Assembly: GCA_031288885.1 (NCBI GenBank)
Contig: JAITQP010000034.1
Location: 1-23,890 of the forward strand
Origin: Prevotellaceae bacterium
Lineage (GTDB): Bacteria > Bacteroidota > Bacteroidia > Bacteroidales > UBA932
Reading direction: 5' to 3'
DNA: 23,890 nucleotides
Shown here: positions 1 through 8,571 of the stretch, piece by piece
How the letters are laid out: every line of letters begins with the position of its first letter
Position numbering within the stretch: the first letter of the stretch is position 1
Translations under genes and position numbers: made by a program
The notes under the pieces: generated by a model
What the model saw: the letters and a program-made list of their open reading frames with translations, nothing else
What the model was told of the DNA's origin: nothing
Databases searched by the model: none

Positions 1-8
1 TTTTTTCG

Positions 9-16
9 TACATTTG
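9..16 (+). promoter_or_regulatory. Bacteroidota -7 promoter element of the rubrerythrin gene
   Basis: The sequence TACATTTG matches the Bacteroidota sigma-A -7 consensus TAnnTTTG and lies 31 bases before the rubrerythrin start. The matching -33 TTG would fall outside the window, so only half of the promoter can be seen. The transcription start would be near 22-24, giving a short A-rich leader without a Shine-Dalgarno site. Confidence 0.6.
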
Positions 17-47
17 CCCGTCAAATCAATAAAAATAAAAAAACGCT

Positions 48-620
48 ATGAGCATCAAAGGAACAAAAACCGAACAAAACCTGCTGAAAGCCTTTGCGGG
101 CGAGTCGCAGGCGCGCAACCGCTACACCTTCTTCAGCAAGGCGGCAAAGAAGGAGGGCTACGAGCAAATCTCCGCCATCTTTGCCGAAACGGCGGCTAAC
201 GAGGAGGAGCACGCTGAGCTGTTCTTCAAGTATCTGGAGGGCGGCGACGTGGAGATTACGGCTACCTACCCCGCCGGCGTTATCGGCAGCACGCCGCAAA
301 ACCTGCTGGCCGCCGCCAACGGCGAGCTGGAGGAGTGGGACGCGCTCTACCCCGAGTTTGCCCGCGTTGCCGAGGCGGAGGGCTTTAAGGATGTTGCCGC
401 AACGTTTAGGCTGGTGGCTACGGTCGAGAAGCACCACGAGGAGCGCTACCGCAAGCTGCTCCAAAATGTTGAGCGCAGCGAGGTGTTCAAAAAGGGCGAA
501 GAAACCGTGTGGAAATGCCGCAACTGCGGGTATGTGCACGAGGGCGCCGCTGCCCCCGACACCTGCCCCGCCTGCAGGCATCCGCAGGCGTACTTTGAGC
601 TGCTGGCAGACAACTTTTAG
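48..620 (+). CDS. rbr: Rubrerythrin
   Basis: This is a classic two-domain rubrerythrin of 190 residues, a cytoplasmic peroxidase that reduces hydrogen peroxide to water in anaerobes and microaerophiles. The ferritin-like four-helix domain (about residues 1-145) carries the expected diiron ligands: E19, the E52-x-x-H55 motif, E93 and E96, and the E127-x-x-H130 motif. The C-terminal rubredoxin-like domain has its Fe(Cys)4 site as two CxxC pairs, C157/C160 and C173/C176. Length and motif order are normal for the family. The start is the only ATG that gives the usual N-terminus, and it sits in an A-rich SD-less context. The gene has its own promoter element and terminator, so it is a single-gene unit next to the ribosomal cluster. 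It suggests an anaerobic host. Function is assigned from conserved ligands; the electron donor is unknown. Confidence 0.96.
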   Translation: MSIKGTKTEQNLLKAFAGESQARNRYTFFSKAAKKEGYEQISAIFAETAANEEEHAELFFKYLEGGDVEITATYPAGVIGSTPQNLLAAANGELEEWDALYPEFARVAEAEGFKDVAATFRLVATVEKHHEERYRKLLQNVERSEVFKKGEETVWKCRNCGYVHEGAAAPDTCPACRHPQAYFELLADNF

Positions 621-645
621 GCGAAAAAGTTCGCTGCAAAGTATG

Positions 646-684
646 AAAATCCTCCGGTAAGAGCGTTATCGGGGGATTTTTTTT
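646..684 (+). terminator. Intrinsic terminator of rubrerythrin
   Basis: An 11-bp stem (646-656 with 670-680, one T-G wobble) has a 13-base loop and runs into an unbroken T tract ending at 684. It begins 25 bases after the rubrerythrin stop. This is a strong Rho-independent terminator and separates rubrerythrin from the next gene. Confidence 0.88.
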
Positions 685-718
685 GCCTGCATAGCGGCGA
701 AATACGCAAAAATGGTGC

Positions 719-726
719 TATATTTG
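719..726 (+). promoter_or_regulatory. -7 promoter element of the 726-residue protein gene
   Basis: TATATTTG is an exact match to TAnnTTTG and lies 19 bases before the ATG at 746, so the mRNA leader would be very short. I do not see a TTG at the expected -33 spacing (about 697-700 reads GCGA), so only the -7 half is supported. Confidence 0.55.
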
Positions 727-745
727 CACTAAAAAACACGAAAAC

Positions 746-2926
746 ATGCAACAACCTATACTACGATATACCGCGCTTCTGCTGCTCTTGCTGGGGAGCG
801 CCCGCGCTGCCTCTGCCAACGATAGGTATTTTAGCGAGGTGACGCTCGCCATAGATACCAGCCTGTATACGCTAAGCCAAAATACCATTCTCCGCCAGCG
901 CAAGCACCAGCTCTACTTTGAGTACAGCACCCGCTACGCAACGTGCGAGCTGAGGTTTTACCCAAAGGCGGAGGGCAACATTCGGGAGCTGGCACTGGTG
1001 GGCTCTGCCGGATATGAAATGCTCGACTCCCTTGTGTTCATCGAAGATGACTCCTGCTACCGCGCGCGCCTCCGCTTTGTGGATTTGTTCAGCAATACGC
1101 ACCTGTCCATTTTGCTCAACATCACCACGCAGCAAGGCGAAAGCGAGCCGCCGCGCGCCAAAATCTGGGAGCTGGCGCTCTTTCCCTACACCCAAACGTG
1201 GGTAAAGCTTTTTCCGGCGAACGATATTCTGTTCGTAGGCGAGGAAAAAAGCTTTGAGATAGAAACTAACAACGCGGACAACGTTAGGCTGATGAGCGAC
1301 TGGCAGCACAGCAACGGCATAGACTACCGCATAGTGCTGCGCGAGGGCCGGCTGATGCTGGTGGTGCAGCCGCGCGAGCTGGGCGTCAGAAGCCTCGACA
1401 TTACGGTGGAAACGCTTGCGCCGTTCTTGAACGAAAGCCGGCAGCTGAGCAACGCCATCCCGCTGCAGTCGCAGCCGTTCACCATCAAGGCGAGCCGCCT
1501 CGTGTTCCTGAACATGGACAAAAAGGAGGTAACCTACGACGACGAGGCGCGCTACAAGGGCGTGAGCGTTGTGATAGACAACAACCGCCGCCTGCAGCTC
1601 AACCGAACATACCGCATAGAAGATCAGGAGGCCGCCGGCGGGTCGCTCATCGGCGAGCTCTTTACCATTAAGGATTTGGCAAACGACAAGGTGCTGTGCA
1701 AGCTCACCGTGTTCAACCTGCACCGCAACACCGAGGGCTACCTCTACATTAAGATGAACGACGCGCCAACGTTCATCACCAACCTCGACATTACGCCCCA
1801 GATGCGAATTTCGGCGCTACGCGTGCTGCACGAGGGGAGCGACTGGCAGGCCAGCAACAGGGTAAACCCGGGCGAGCAAGTAGACGTGAGCGTGGAGGGA
1901 GAATCGCTGCACAAGGCGCGCTTTACGTGGCAAGACGCCATAGACGTCACCGCCGACACCATTAACCAAACCGAAACGCGCCGCCTCTTCCGCCTGCACA
2001 TCCCAATGAACATCAACAAGCGGCAGGTGGCGCTGCTCAACAACGGGCAGCCCACCGGCACGGCGCTGGCGGTGGAGGAGTACCAGCACCCGCGCCCCTT
2101 TGACTTCATTACGCTCAACTACGGCGACAACGCGCAGGTGCAGGTGAGCAAAGTTACCAACACCATCATTTCGCGCAACGTTATCAAAGATTTTTCGCTA
2201 TCGTTCGACAAGGAAAACATCGACAGCAAGGCCAAGCTCTACGGCAAGCAGTACTTGGAGATAGACGTGCGGGTTTTGGGCAAAAACGGAAGCATTATTG
2301 AGATGCGCACGCTCAAAAACCAGCTGGTGTGCCCCGACGAAACCTCCCCGCGCGGCGCCTACTACAAGGATAAGCATTGCCTGAGCGAAGACATTAACTT
2401 CAACAACATTTTGGGCGCCAAAACCAGCGCGCTGGACAACTTTGGCAAGGTGCAGCTCGACATCCGGCAGTCGGCGGACAAGTACTCCGACCCGATTTTT
2501 GAAAAGCGCGTGGAGGTTATCTACCAGCCCAAAATGCTGTTTGACATCGACCTTTCGCTGCCGGCGGGTATGCTCATCCAAAATCTGGGCGAAAGCGAGT
2601 CGGAAAAGGCCGCCCAAAAGAAGTCGTCGTTCACCGACAACCTTGGCGGTATCAGCATTGCGCTCATTGCGCAGTTCAGCTTTACCGACAGCGAAAAGGC
2701 GGGGAAAATGAGGCCGTACCGCTGCGGCGCAGGATTTTTGTTCATCAACACGTTCAACTTTCGCGAGGACGCCAAGCGCGACCTCGCCTTTGTGGCGCTG
2801 GGCAGCATCTACCCGCTCAGCTCCCGCCGCATGTTCAACGTCCCCATCCACGTGGGGTTAGGCTACAAGCTGCAGGAAAAAATACCGTTCGTGATGATTA
2901 GCCCGGGCATAAGCGTATCGTTTTAG
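746..2926 (+). CDS. Exported protein of unknown function, probable outer-membrane C-terminal domain
   Basis: I do not recognise this 726-residue protein. It starts with a clear Sec signal peptide: a six-leucine core at residues 11-16, then likely cleavage after A24 (A-S-A) or A21. The middle is mostly alternating beta-strand sequence, including a stretch near residues 150-180 (FVGEEKSFEI) that resembles an Ig-like or bacterial surface domain. The last 130 or so residues have the alternating aromatic/glycine pattern of outer-membrane strands and the protein ends in GISVSF, a terminal aromatic as in BamA-dependent barrels. A location in the outer membrane or periplasm is inferred. The gene has its own promoter element and a probable terminator and is separate from the rubrerythrin and ribosomal units. 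GC content looks like the rest of the window, so there is no sign of recent transfer. A gliding, cell-surface or polysaccharide role would be speculation. Confidence 0.85.
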   Translation: MQQPILRYTALLLLLLGSARAASANDRYFSEVTLAIDTSLYTLSQNTILRQRKHQLYFEYSTRYATCELRFYPKAEGNIRELALVGSAGYEMLDSLVFIEDDSCYRARLRFVDLFSNTHLSILLNITTQQGESEPPRAKIWELALFPYTQTWVKLFPANDILFVGEEKSFEIETNNADNVRLMSDWQHSNGIDYRIVLREGRLMLVVQPRELGVRSLDITVETLAPFLNESRQLSNAIPLQSQPFTIKASRLVFLNMDKKEVTYDDEARYKGVSVVIDNNRRLQLNRTYRIEDQEAAGGSLIGELFTIKDLANDKVLCKLTVFNLHRNTEGYLYIKMNDAPTFITNLDITPQMRISALRVLHEGSDWQASNRVNPGEQVDVSVEGESLHKARFTWQDAIDVTADTINQTETRRLFRLHIPMNINKRQVALLNNGQPTGTALAVEEYQHPRPFDFITLNYGDNAQVQVSKVTNTIISRNVIKDFSLSFDKENIDSKAKLYGKQYLEIDVRVLGKNGSIIEMRTLKNQLVCPDETSPRGAYYKDKHCLSEDINFNNILGAKTSALDNFGKVQLDIRQSADKYSDPIFEKRVEVIYQPKMLFDIDLSLPAGMLIQNLGESESEKAAQKKSSFTDNLGGISIALIAQFSFTDSEKAGKMRPYRCGAGFLFINTFNFREDAKRDLAFVALGSIYPLSSRRMFNVPIHVGLGYKLQEKIPFVMISPGISVSF

Positions 2927-2990
2927 AGATTTTCCTGCGGAAAAGTGTTAAATCAATGTGAAAGAGGTGTACCTCAAGGGGAAGAATAAC

Positions 2991-3022
2991 AAAAATATCC
3001 ACCGGTTTGCCGATATTTTTTT
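2991..3022 (+). terminator. Probable terminator after the 726-residue protein gene
   Basis: A 9-bp A/T-rich stem (2991-2999 with 3012-3020) encloses a small GC pair hairpin (3004-3005 with 3010-3011) and ends in seven T residues. It lies 64 bases after the stop at 2926. The stem is weak in GC, so efficiency is uncertain. A second short inverted repeat (2964-2968 with 2971-2975) precedes it but has only two bases between its arms. Confidence 0.55.
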
Positions 3023-3118
3023 AGGCGGTGATTTTTTTTTGCCAAGCGGTTTATGATTATTTAACGTGAAACTTCCCGTTTTGGGGCGAAAAAAACGAGC
3101 TAAAAAGCATATTAGCTC

Positions 3119-3147
3119 TTGTAATCCCAAAAAAATGGCTACCTTTG
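3119..3147 (+). promoter_or_regulatory. Promoter of the ribosomal protein cluster
   Basis: TTG at 3119-3121 and TACCTTTG at 3140-3147 are separated by 18 bases, a near-perfect Bacteroidota vegetative promoter (-33 TTG, -7 TAnnTTTG). Transcription should start around 3153-3156, about 115 bases before rpsL. It is the only complete consensus promoter I can see for the long cluster. The stretch 3023-3118 between the upstream terminator and this promoter shows nothing I can assign. Confidence 0.75.
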
Positions 3148-3154
3148 CAGCCCT

Positions 3155-3270
3155 GATTTTTCCAAAAGTTCATAACTTTTACGAAAAGAAAGCGTAAAAC
3201 GGGCGAAATAATTACCCGTAAGCGTTTGAAGATTAGATAGATAATTTATAACAAAGCATTTGAGCAAACA
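3155..3270 (+). promoter_or_regulatory. Structured 5' leader of rpsL, possible autoregulatory site
   Basis: The leader of about 115 bases holds several inverted repeats: a perfect 7-bp stem with a 3-base loop (3164-3170 with 3174-3180), a 5-bp stem (3179-3183 with 3193-3197) that competes for the end of the first, and ACGGG/CCCGT (3199-3203 with 3215-3219) around an 11-base loop. The final 50 bases before the ATG are A/T-rich and unstructured. Ribosomal operons are often controlled by a ribosomal protein binding its own leader, and the length and pairing here would suit that. The ligand is not evident from sequence. Confidence 0.4.
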
Positions 3271-3672
3271 ATGCCAACAATTCAGCAGTTAGTAAGAAAA
3301 GGAAGAACGGAGCTGGTACAAAAAAGTAAATCGCCGGCCTTGAGTTCGTGCCCGCAGCGTCGCGGCGTTTGCGTGCGTGTGTACACCACCACCCCCAAAA
3401 AGCCCAACTCGGCGATGCGCAAGGTAGCCCGCGTGCGGCTCACCAACCTCAAAGAGGTAAACGCCTACATCCCGGGCGAGGGGCACAACCTGCAGGAGCA
3501 CTCCATTGTGCTGGTGCGCGGCGGCCGCGTGAAAGACCTCCCGGGCGTACGCTACCACTTGGTGCGCGGCTCGCTGGATGCTTCGGGCGTAGAGGGTCGC
3601 CGGCAAAGCCGGTCGCGCTACGGGGCTAAACGTCCTAAAGCAGGGGCAGCCGCTCCGGCAAAAAAGAAATAA
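3271..3672 (+). CDS. rpsL: Ribosomal protein uS12
   Basis: uS12 of 133 residues sits at the decoding centre of the 30S subunit and monitors codon-anticodon pairing. The first loop [12 protein letters not shown] (residues 39-51, K43 and K44 intact) and the second loop [12 protein letters not shown] (K88, D89) are both present and unmutated, so there is no streptomycin-resistance signature. D89 is the position that RimO methylthiolates in many bacteria. The C-terminus has a short Ala/Lys tail, slightly longer than in E. coli. It is the first gene of the cluster and precedes rpsG by 16 bases. The start gives the standard [13 protein letters not shown]-terminus; there is no Shine-Dalgarno sequence. 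Residue 49 is Met where E. coli has Leu, which I regard as normal in this phylum. Confidence 0.98.
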   Translation: MPTIQQLVRKGRTELVQKSKSPALSSCPQRRGVCVRVYTTTPKKPNSAMRKVARVRLTNLKEVNAYIPGEGHNLQEHSIVLVRGGRVKDLPGVRYHLVRGSLDASGVEGRRQSRSRYGAKRPKAGAAAPAKKK

Positions 3673-3688
3673 ATAATACTTTTGAAAA

Positions 3689-4165
3689 ATGAGAAAAGCA
3701 AAGCCCAAAAAACGAATTCTACTTCCCGACCCTAAGTTCGGAGATACGCTGGTGACAAGGTTTGTAAACGACCTCATGAAAACCGGCAAGAAGAGTATCG
3801 CCTACGGTATATTTTATGACGCAATAGACAGGATAGGCGAGAAGATGAAAGACGCTGACAAGGCTCCGCTCGACGTGTGGAAAAAAGCGCTGGAAAATAT
3901 TACCCCATCTATAGAGGTAAAAAGCCGCCGCATTGGGGGCGCCAACTTTCAGGTGCCAACCGAAGTTAGGCCGGAGCGCAAAATTGCGCTTAGCGTAAAG
4001 AATATGATTAAGTACTCGCGCGCCCGCAACGGCAAGTCGATGGCGGAAAAGCTGGCCGCCGAAATCTTGGCAGCCTACAACGAGGAGGGGGGAGCATTCA
4101 AGCGCAAGGAAGATATGCACAAAATGGCGGAAGCTAACAAGGCATTTGCGCACTATAAATTTTAA
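3689..4165 (+). CDS. rpsG: Ribosomal protein uS7
   Basis: uS7 (158 residues) nucleates assembly of the 30S head and contacts the E-site tRNA. The N-terminus MRKAKPKKR, the segment [13 protein letters not shown] and the [15 protein letters not shown] motif identify the family, and the length matches bacterial S7 without an extension. It lies 16 bases after rpsL and 36 bases before fusA, the standard str order. In E. coli S7 is the translational repressor of the str operon. Whether this copy does the same cannot be told here, but the gap before it (3673-3688) is too short for the E. coli-type rpsL-rpsG control structure, so control would more likely act in the leader at 3155-3270. No SD motif precedes the ATG. 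Confidence 0.98.
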   Translation: MRKAKPKKRILLPDPKFGDTLVTRFVNDLMKTGKKSIAYGIFYDAIDRIGEKMKDADKAPLDVWKKALENITPSIEVKSRRIGGANFQVPTEVRPERKIALSVKNMIKYSRARNGKSMAEKLAAEILAAYNEEGGAFKRKEDMHKMAEANKAFAHYKF

Positions 4166-4201
4166 TCGCGGAAAAGCAGAGAGGTAAAGAGAAAATAGAA
4201 A

Positions 4202-6328
4202 ATGGCAAGAGATTTAACATATACGCGGAACATTGGTATCATGGCGCACATTGATGCGGGTAAAACCACAACAAGCGAGCGCATCCTTTTTTATACGGGG
4301 AAAACGCATAAAATCGGCGAAGTCCACGAGGGCGCGGCCACCATGGACTGGATGGTGCAGGAGCAGGAGCGAGGCATCACCATTACCTCTGCCGCCACCA
4401 CCACGTTCTGGAACTACGGTGGAAACACCTACCACATCAACCTGATTGATACCCCGGGGCACGTTGACTTTACGGTCGAGGTGGAGCGCTCGCTCCGCGT
4501 GCTCGACGGTACTATCGCAACGTTCTGCGCTGTGGGCGGCGTGGAGCCTCAGTCGGAAACCGTCTGGAGGCAGAGCGAAAAGTACCACGTCCCCAAAATT
4601 GCCTACGTCAACAAGATGGACCGCACAGGCGCCGACTTCTTTAACGTAGTAAAGGAAATAAAGGAAAAGCTGGGGGCAAACCCCGTGCCGGTAACGCTAC
4701 CCATAGGCGCCGAGGATAAATTTCTGGGTATTATTGACTTGGTGGCCAACAAGGCGCTTATTTACAACTCCGAGAGCAAAGACCTCGTAAACTACTCCAC
4801 TGAGGATATTCCCGCCGACATGGCTGCCGAAGCCGCCGAGTGGCGCGGCAAGCTCATAGAGTCCATTGCGGAGTACAACGATGCGCTGCTCGAAAAATTC
4901 TTTGACAACCCCGATTCCATTACCGAAGCCGAAATCATATCTACCATACGCAAGGCCACCATTGGCATGGCCGTTGTGCCGGTAATGTGCGGCGCTTCGT
5001 TCAAGAACAAGGGCGTGCAGTACCTGCTGGACGCCGTGGCGCGCTACCTGCCAAGCCCGCTCGACAAGGGCGCGGTGGTGGGAGTTGACCCCTCAAACCT
5101 CGACAAAAGCCTTGAGCGCAAGCCCTCCTCATCGGAGCCGTTCTGCGGCTTGGCGTTTAAAATTGCCACCGACCCGTTCGTTGGCCGCCTTGCGTTCGTG
5201 CGCGCCTACTCGGGCCGCCTCGACGCCGGCTCATACGTTTTCAACCCCCGCTCGGGAAAGAAAGAGCGCATATCGCGGCTCTACCAAATGCACTCCAACA
5301 AGCAAAACCCCATAGAATTTTTAGAGGCAGGCGACATTGGCGCGTGCGTGGGCTTCAAAGACCTCCGCACCGGCGATACCGTGTGCGACGAAAAGAACGC
5401 CATCGTTCTGGAGTCTATGACGTTCCCCGATCCGGTGATTGGCTTGGCGGTGGAGCCCAAAACGCAGAAAGATTTGGACAAGCTGGGCATAGCGCTCGGC
5501 AAGCTGGCGGAGGAAGACCCCACGTTTACCGTGCGGTCGGACGAGGAAACCGGACAAACCGTTATCAGCGGCATGGGCGAGCTGCACCTCGAAATTATTG
5601 TTGACCGCCTCAAGCGCGAGTTTGGCGTGGAAATCAACCAAGGCGCGCCGCAGGTGAACTACAAGGAGGCGCTGCGCGGCACGGTTGAGCACCGCGAGGT
5701 GTTCAAAAAGCAAACCGGCGGACGCGGTAAGTTTGCCGATATTATTGTGGAGATTTCTCCGGCGGACGAAGGGCAAACCGGCCTGCAGTTTGTTGATATG
5801 GTGAAGGGCGGAAACATTCCGCGCGAGTTTATACCGTCGGTAGAGAAAGGCTTTAAGCTGGCGATGAGCAACGGCGTGCTGGCGGGCTACGAGCTGCCCT
5901 CCATGAAGGTAACGCTCAAGGACGGCTCGTTCCACGCGGTGGACTCCGATTCGCTTTCGTTTGAAATATGCGCGCGCGCGGCCTTCCGCCACGCCTGCCC
6001 CAAAGCCAATCCGGTTATTATGGAGCCCATCATGTCGCTGGAGGTGGTAACCCCAGAAGAGTACATGGGCGACATTATCGGCGACCTGAACAAGCGCCGC
6101 GGGCAAATCCAGAACATGGATTCCAAAGGAAACGCCCGCGTGATAAAGGCCAGCGTTCCGCTGTCGGAGCAGTTTGGCTACGTAACGGTGCTGCGCACGC
6201 TCAGCTCCGGCCGCGCAACCTCCACCATGGAGTTTGACCACTACGCCGAAGTACCCGCCTCCCTCGCCAAGGAGATTATCGAAAAGGCGCAGGGCAAGAA
6301 GAGGGGCGACAAAGATTTGGATGAGTAA
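4202..6328 (+). CDS. fusA: Elongation factor G
   Basis: EF-G (708 residues) is the GTPase that drives tRNA-mRNA translocation and, with RRF, ribosome recycling. The GTP-binding motifs are intact: G1 AHIDAGKTT (residues 15-23), the switch I segment ending [12 protein letters not shown]3 DTPGH (83-87) and G4 NKMD (137-140). Domains II to V follow; the domain IV/V region carries [10 protein letters not shown] and [27 protein letters not shown]. Length is normal for the family. The first ATG gives the expected [13 protein letters not shown] start, with purine-rich GAGAGG too far upstream to be a good SD. The stop codon lies inside the start of the next gene, an 8-base overlap that couples an unrelated putative membrane protein to EF-G. 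No tuf gene follows, unlike the E. coli str operon. Confidence 0.98.
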   Translation: MARDLTYTRNIGIMAHIDAGKTTTSERILFYTGKTHKIGEVHEGAATMDWMVQEQERGITITSAATTTFWNYGGNTYHINLIDTPGHVDFTVEVERSLRVLDGTIATFCAVGGVEPQSETVWRQSEKYHVPKIAYVNKMDRTGADFFNVVKEIKEKLGANPVPVTLPIGAEDKFLGIIDLVANKALIYNSESKDLVNYSTEDIPADMAAEAAEWRGKLIESIAEYNDALLEKFFDNPDSITEAEIISTIRKATIGMAVVPVMCGASFKNKGVQYLLDAVARYLPSPLDKGAVVGVDPSNLDKSLERKPSSSEPFCGLAFKIATDPFVGRLAFVRAYSGRLDAGSYVFNPRSGKKERISRLYQMHSNKQNPIEFLEAGDIGACVGFKDLRTGDTVCDEKNAIVLESMTFPDPVIGLAVEPKTQKDLDKLGIALGKLAEEDPTFTVRSDEETGQTVISGMGELHLEIIVDRLKREFGVEINQGAPQVNYKEALRGTVEHREVFKKQTGGRGKFADIIVEISPADEGQTGLQFVDMVKGGNIPREFIPSVEKGFKLAMSNGVLAGYELPSMKVTLKDGSFHAVDSDSLSFEICARAAFRHACPKANPVIMEPIMSLEVVTPEEYMGDIIGDLNKRRGQIQNMDSKGNARVIKASVPLSEQFGYVTVLRTLSSGRATSTMEFDHYAEVPASLAKEIIEKAQGKKRGDKDLDE

Positions 6329-6911
6329 AAATGGTTTTTATCGGACAAGCTACTTAGCAGCAATTTTACTGATTTTGCACTCATGTAAAGCCGCTACAGC
6401 CCAAACGGAGCACTACCTTGGTGGAGTTGCCGGAAAAGTAACAGGCCCAATTTACACGCTACAGCACAAGCGCTGGAACGTAACCGCCTCCGGCGGCTGG
6501 CTGACGGGATTTAAGGGTGGATACGCTTCTGTACTTGGCGGGTACAGGGTCGTTAGCTTGCTGGAAAATTTTGGATACGGAGACGTAAAGTTGCTTTACG
6601 GAAGCGGAATAGGGGTTGACCTTGGGTTAGGGGTATTTGGGCTGGGGTACGTTGCCCCAACCTTAAGGCAAAGGCAGCTGGCAAGAGAGTTGGATTACAC
6701 CACTCCCTTTGGAGTACACTTCACAGGTAAGGTTTACTTCAACGTTTCACCTAACTGTAGCTATGGTATGCATATTGGCATACCCTTGCTGATGAACCCG
6801 ACGGAAGAAAGTATTGGCTATGGTGATAATAGCTCTCGTAGTGTAGCGTTATGGAAAGGTTTGCTATATATCTATCAGTTTTCGCTGCAGTATAAGTTTT
6901 CGCTCGGTTAG
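6321..6911 (+). CDS. Putative small outer-membrane beta-barrel protein
   Basis: This protein is not one I can name. The best start is the ATG at 6321 ([11 protein letters not shown]), inside the last codons of fusA, giving 196 residues; the longer frame from 6234 would add an arginine-rich stretch that is only fusA read out of frame. A signal sequence with the core [11 protein letters not shown] is followed by C22, but histidine at -2 makes a lipobox doubtful, and cleavage near A-T-A-Q (about residue 27) is equally likely. The rest alternates Gly/aromatic and hydrophobic residues and ends LQYKFSLG, typical of an outer-membrane barrel strand. GC content appears lower than in fusA. The ATGAGTAA overlap implies translational coupling to EF-G. 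The region at 10805-11145 encodes a broken relative. Function is unknown. Confidence 0.75.
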   Translation: MSKNGFYRTSYLAAILLILHSCKAATAQTEHYLGGVAGKVTGPIYTLQHKRWNVTASGGWLTGFKGGYASVLGGYRVVSLLENFGYGDVKLLYGSGIGVDLGLGVFGLGYVAPTLRQRQLARELDYTTPFGVHFTGKVYFNVSPNCSYGMHIGIPLLMNPTEESIGYGDNSSRSVALWKGLLYIYQFSLQYKFSLG

Positions 6912-6923
6912 CAAATATTAAGG

Positions 6924-7547
6924 ATGGAAGTAGCCAAGCAAATAGCGCACAGCCTGCTAAAAACAGGCGCGGTCAAGCTAAGTCCGGCAAGCCCCTTTAC
7001 GTGGGTGTCGGGGTGGCGGTCGCCAATTTACTGCGATAACCGCAGCACGCTGGGCGATGTGCAGGTGCGGGAGCAGATAGCCGAAGCGTTTGTAAATTTA
7101 GTACGCTCCAAGTATCCCGACGTTGAAGTAGTTGCGGGAGTTGCCACCGGCGCCATTGCCCACGGAATGCTGGTTGCAGCAAAGCTAAAGTTGCCGTTTG
7201 CCTACGTGAGGGCGGAGCGCAAGGAGCACGGCCTGAAAAAGGTAGTGGAAGGCGCAGCGGTAGCGGGCAAAAAAGTGGTGGTGGTAGAAGACCTCGTTTC
7301 CACCGGCAAAAGCAGCGCAAGCGCGCTCGTACACCTGAAAGAGGAAAACGCAAATGTGCTTGGCATGGCGGCAATTTTCACGTATGAGTTTGACGAAGCG
7401 CGTGAAAAATTTAAGGAGCTGGGCGCCGAGCTAACCACCTTGTCGAGCTACACCGCGCTGGTGGAGCAGGCGCTGGAGGACGGTTACATACAAGTTAGCG
7501 ACGTAGAGGCGCTGAAAAAATGGCGTAGCGCGCCGGAAAAGTTTTAA
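6924..7547 (+). CDS. pyrE: Orotate phosphoribosyltransferase
   Basis: PyrE (207 residues) joins orotate and PRPP to make orotidine 5'-monophosphate in de novo pyrimidine synthesis, in the cytoplasm, normally as a dimer. The PRPP-binding loop VVVVEDLVSTGKS, with the acidic pair E122-D123, is complete. The flexible catalytic loop reads RAERKEHG, with K100 and H102 at the expected places, and the substrate region SPIYCDNR is near residue 35. Length is normal. It starts 12 bases after the putative barrel gene and ends 44 bases before rpsJ, with no promoter visible in either gap, so it is probably cotranscribed with the ribosomal genes. I do not know this position for pyrE from typical Bacteroidales, where fusA is usually followed directly by rpsJ. 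Orotate rather than another phosphoribosyl acceptor is inferred from overall similarity. Confidence 0.93.
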   Translation: MEVAKQIAHSLLKTGAVKLSPASPFTWVSGWRSPIYCDNRSTLGDVQVREQIAEAFVNLVRSKYPDVEVVAGVATGAIAHGMLVAAKLKLPFAYVRAERKEHGLKKVVEGAAVAGKKVVVVEDLVSTGKSSASALVHLKEENANVLGMAAIFTYEFDEAREKFKELGAELTTLSSYTALVEQALEDGYIQVSDVEALKKWRSAPEKF

Positions 7548-7591
7548 AAATGAAGCAAAGTAAGTTCTGTATAATCTAAGAACGGTATTTC

Positions 7592-7897
7592 ATGAGCCAA
7601 AAAATTAGAATAAAGTTGAAATCGTACGACCACTCCTTAGTGGACAAGTCGTCGGAGAAAATTGTGAAGACGGTGAAAGCCACCGGCGCAGTGGTGAGCG
7701 GGCCTGTACCGCTGCCTACGCAGAAGAAAATCTTCACCGTAAACCGCGCCACCTTTGTCAACAAAAAGTCGCGCGAGCAGTTCCAGCTGAGCACCTACAA
7801 GCGCCTGCTGGACATTTACAGCTCAACGCCAAAAACCATCGACGCGCTGATGAAGCTGGAGCTACCCAGCGGTGTTGAAGTGGAAATTAAGGTGTAA
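7592..7897 (+). CDS. rpsJ: Ribosomal protein uS10 (NusE)
   Basis: uS10 (101 residues) is in the 30S head and also acts with NusB and NusG as the transcription factor NusE, linking ribosomes to RNA polymerase. The start [14 protein letters not shown], the loop tip GPVPLPT (residues 37-43) and the segment STYKRLLDI are diagnostic. Length is as expected. It opens the S10 part of the cluster; a 44-base gap follows pyrE. That gap contains TATAAT but no TAnnTTTG, so I do not call a promoter there. No Shine-Dalgarno sequence is present. Confidence 0.97.
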   Translation: MSQKIRIKLKSYDHSLVDKSSEKIVKTVKATGAVVSGPVPLPTQKKIFTVNRATFVNKKSREQFQLSTYKRLLDIYSSTPKTIDALMKLELPSGVEVEIKV

Positions 7898-7935
7898 AAG
7901 AGTAAGTATTTGATAATTAATTATAAAAAATAAAC

Positions 7936-8565
7936 ATGGCAGGAATTATAGGAAAAAAAATCGGAATGACCTCCGTTTTCGGCGCCGACGGGAAGAATAT
8001 ACCCTGTACCGTTATCGAAGCCGGCCCATGTGTTGTTACGCAAGTTAAATCCGTTGAAACAGACGGCTATGCAGCCCTGCAGCTTGCCTATGACGATAAA
8101 AAGGAAAAGAACACCACAAAAGGGTTGATGGGGCACTTTAAGAAAGCCGGCACTACGCCCAAACGAAAGGTGGTAGAGTTTCCGCCGTTCGCAGGCAAGG
8201 AAAGCAAGGAGCTGGCAACGGGCGACACGGTGACCGTTGACCTGTTTGAGGAAAACAACTGGGTGGACGTAGTGGGCGTTTCAAAGGGCAAAGGCTTTCA
8301 GGGCGTTGTTAGGCGGCACGGCTTTGCCGGCGTAGGCGGCCAGACGCACGGCCAGCACAACCGGCTTCGCGCCCCGGGCTCGGCGGGAGCCTCGTCGTAC
8401 CCCTCGCGCGTGCTCCCGGGACGCAAGCTGGGCGGGCGCATGGGCGGCGACCGCGTAAAGATGCTCAACTTGGTTATTGTGAAGGTAATCCCCGAAAGCA
8501 ACCTGTTGCTGGTAAAAGGCTCGGTGCCCGGGGCTGTAGGGTCGTACTTACTAATAGAGAATTAA
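7936..8565 (+). CDS. rplC: Ribosomal protein uL3
   Basis: uL3 (209 residues) is an early-assembling 50S protein whose extended loop reaches the peptidyl transferase centre. The start [15 protein letters not shown], the loop [16 protein letters not shown] (around residues 135-150) and the motif [15 protein letters not shown] are all standard. The glutamine in HGQ (Q140) is in the region that PrmB methylates in other bacteria. The gene follows rpsJ after 38 A/T-rich bases and is 6 bases from rplD, close enough for coupled translation. Nothing is unusual in length. Confidence 0.97.
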   Translation: MAGIIGKKIGMTSVFGADGKNIPCTVIEAGPCVVTQVKSVETDGYAALQLAYDDKKEKNTTKGLMGHFKKAGTTPKRKVVEFPPFAGKESKELATGDTVTVDLFEENNWVDVVGVSKGKGFQGVVRRHGFAGVGGQTHGQHNRLRAPGSAGASSYPSRVLPGRKLGGRMGGDRVKMLNLVIVKVIPESNLLLVKGSVPGAVGSYLLIEN

Positions 8566-8571
8566 TTCATT

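Noticed and set aside
2927..3118. RNA gene or small protein between the 726-residue gene and the ribosomal promoter
   Set aside because: No tRNA-like fold, start codon with a plausible frame, or conserved motif is visible apart from the terminator hairpin at 2991-3022.
3397..3540. Streptomycin-resistance substitutions in S12
   Set aside because: K43, K44 and K88 are all unchanged and the only unusual residue (M49) is not known to me as a resistance change.
6234..6320. N-terminal extension of the putative barrel protein to an upstream ATG
   Set aside because: The added residues are the fusA coding sequence in another frame, and a signal peptide begins properly at 6321.
7548..7591. Sigma-70 like TATAAT in the pyrE-rpsJ gap as a promoter
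   Set aside because: Bacteroidota promoters use TAnnTTTG; no such element or -33 TTG is present, and TATAAT alone is common in A/T-rich spacers.
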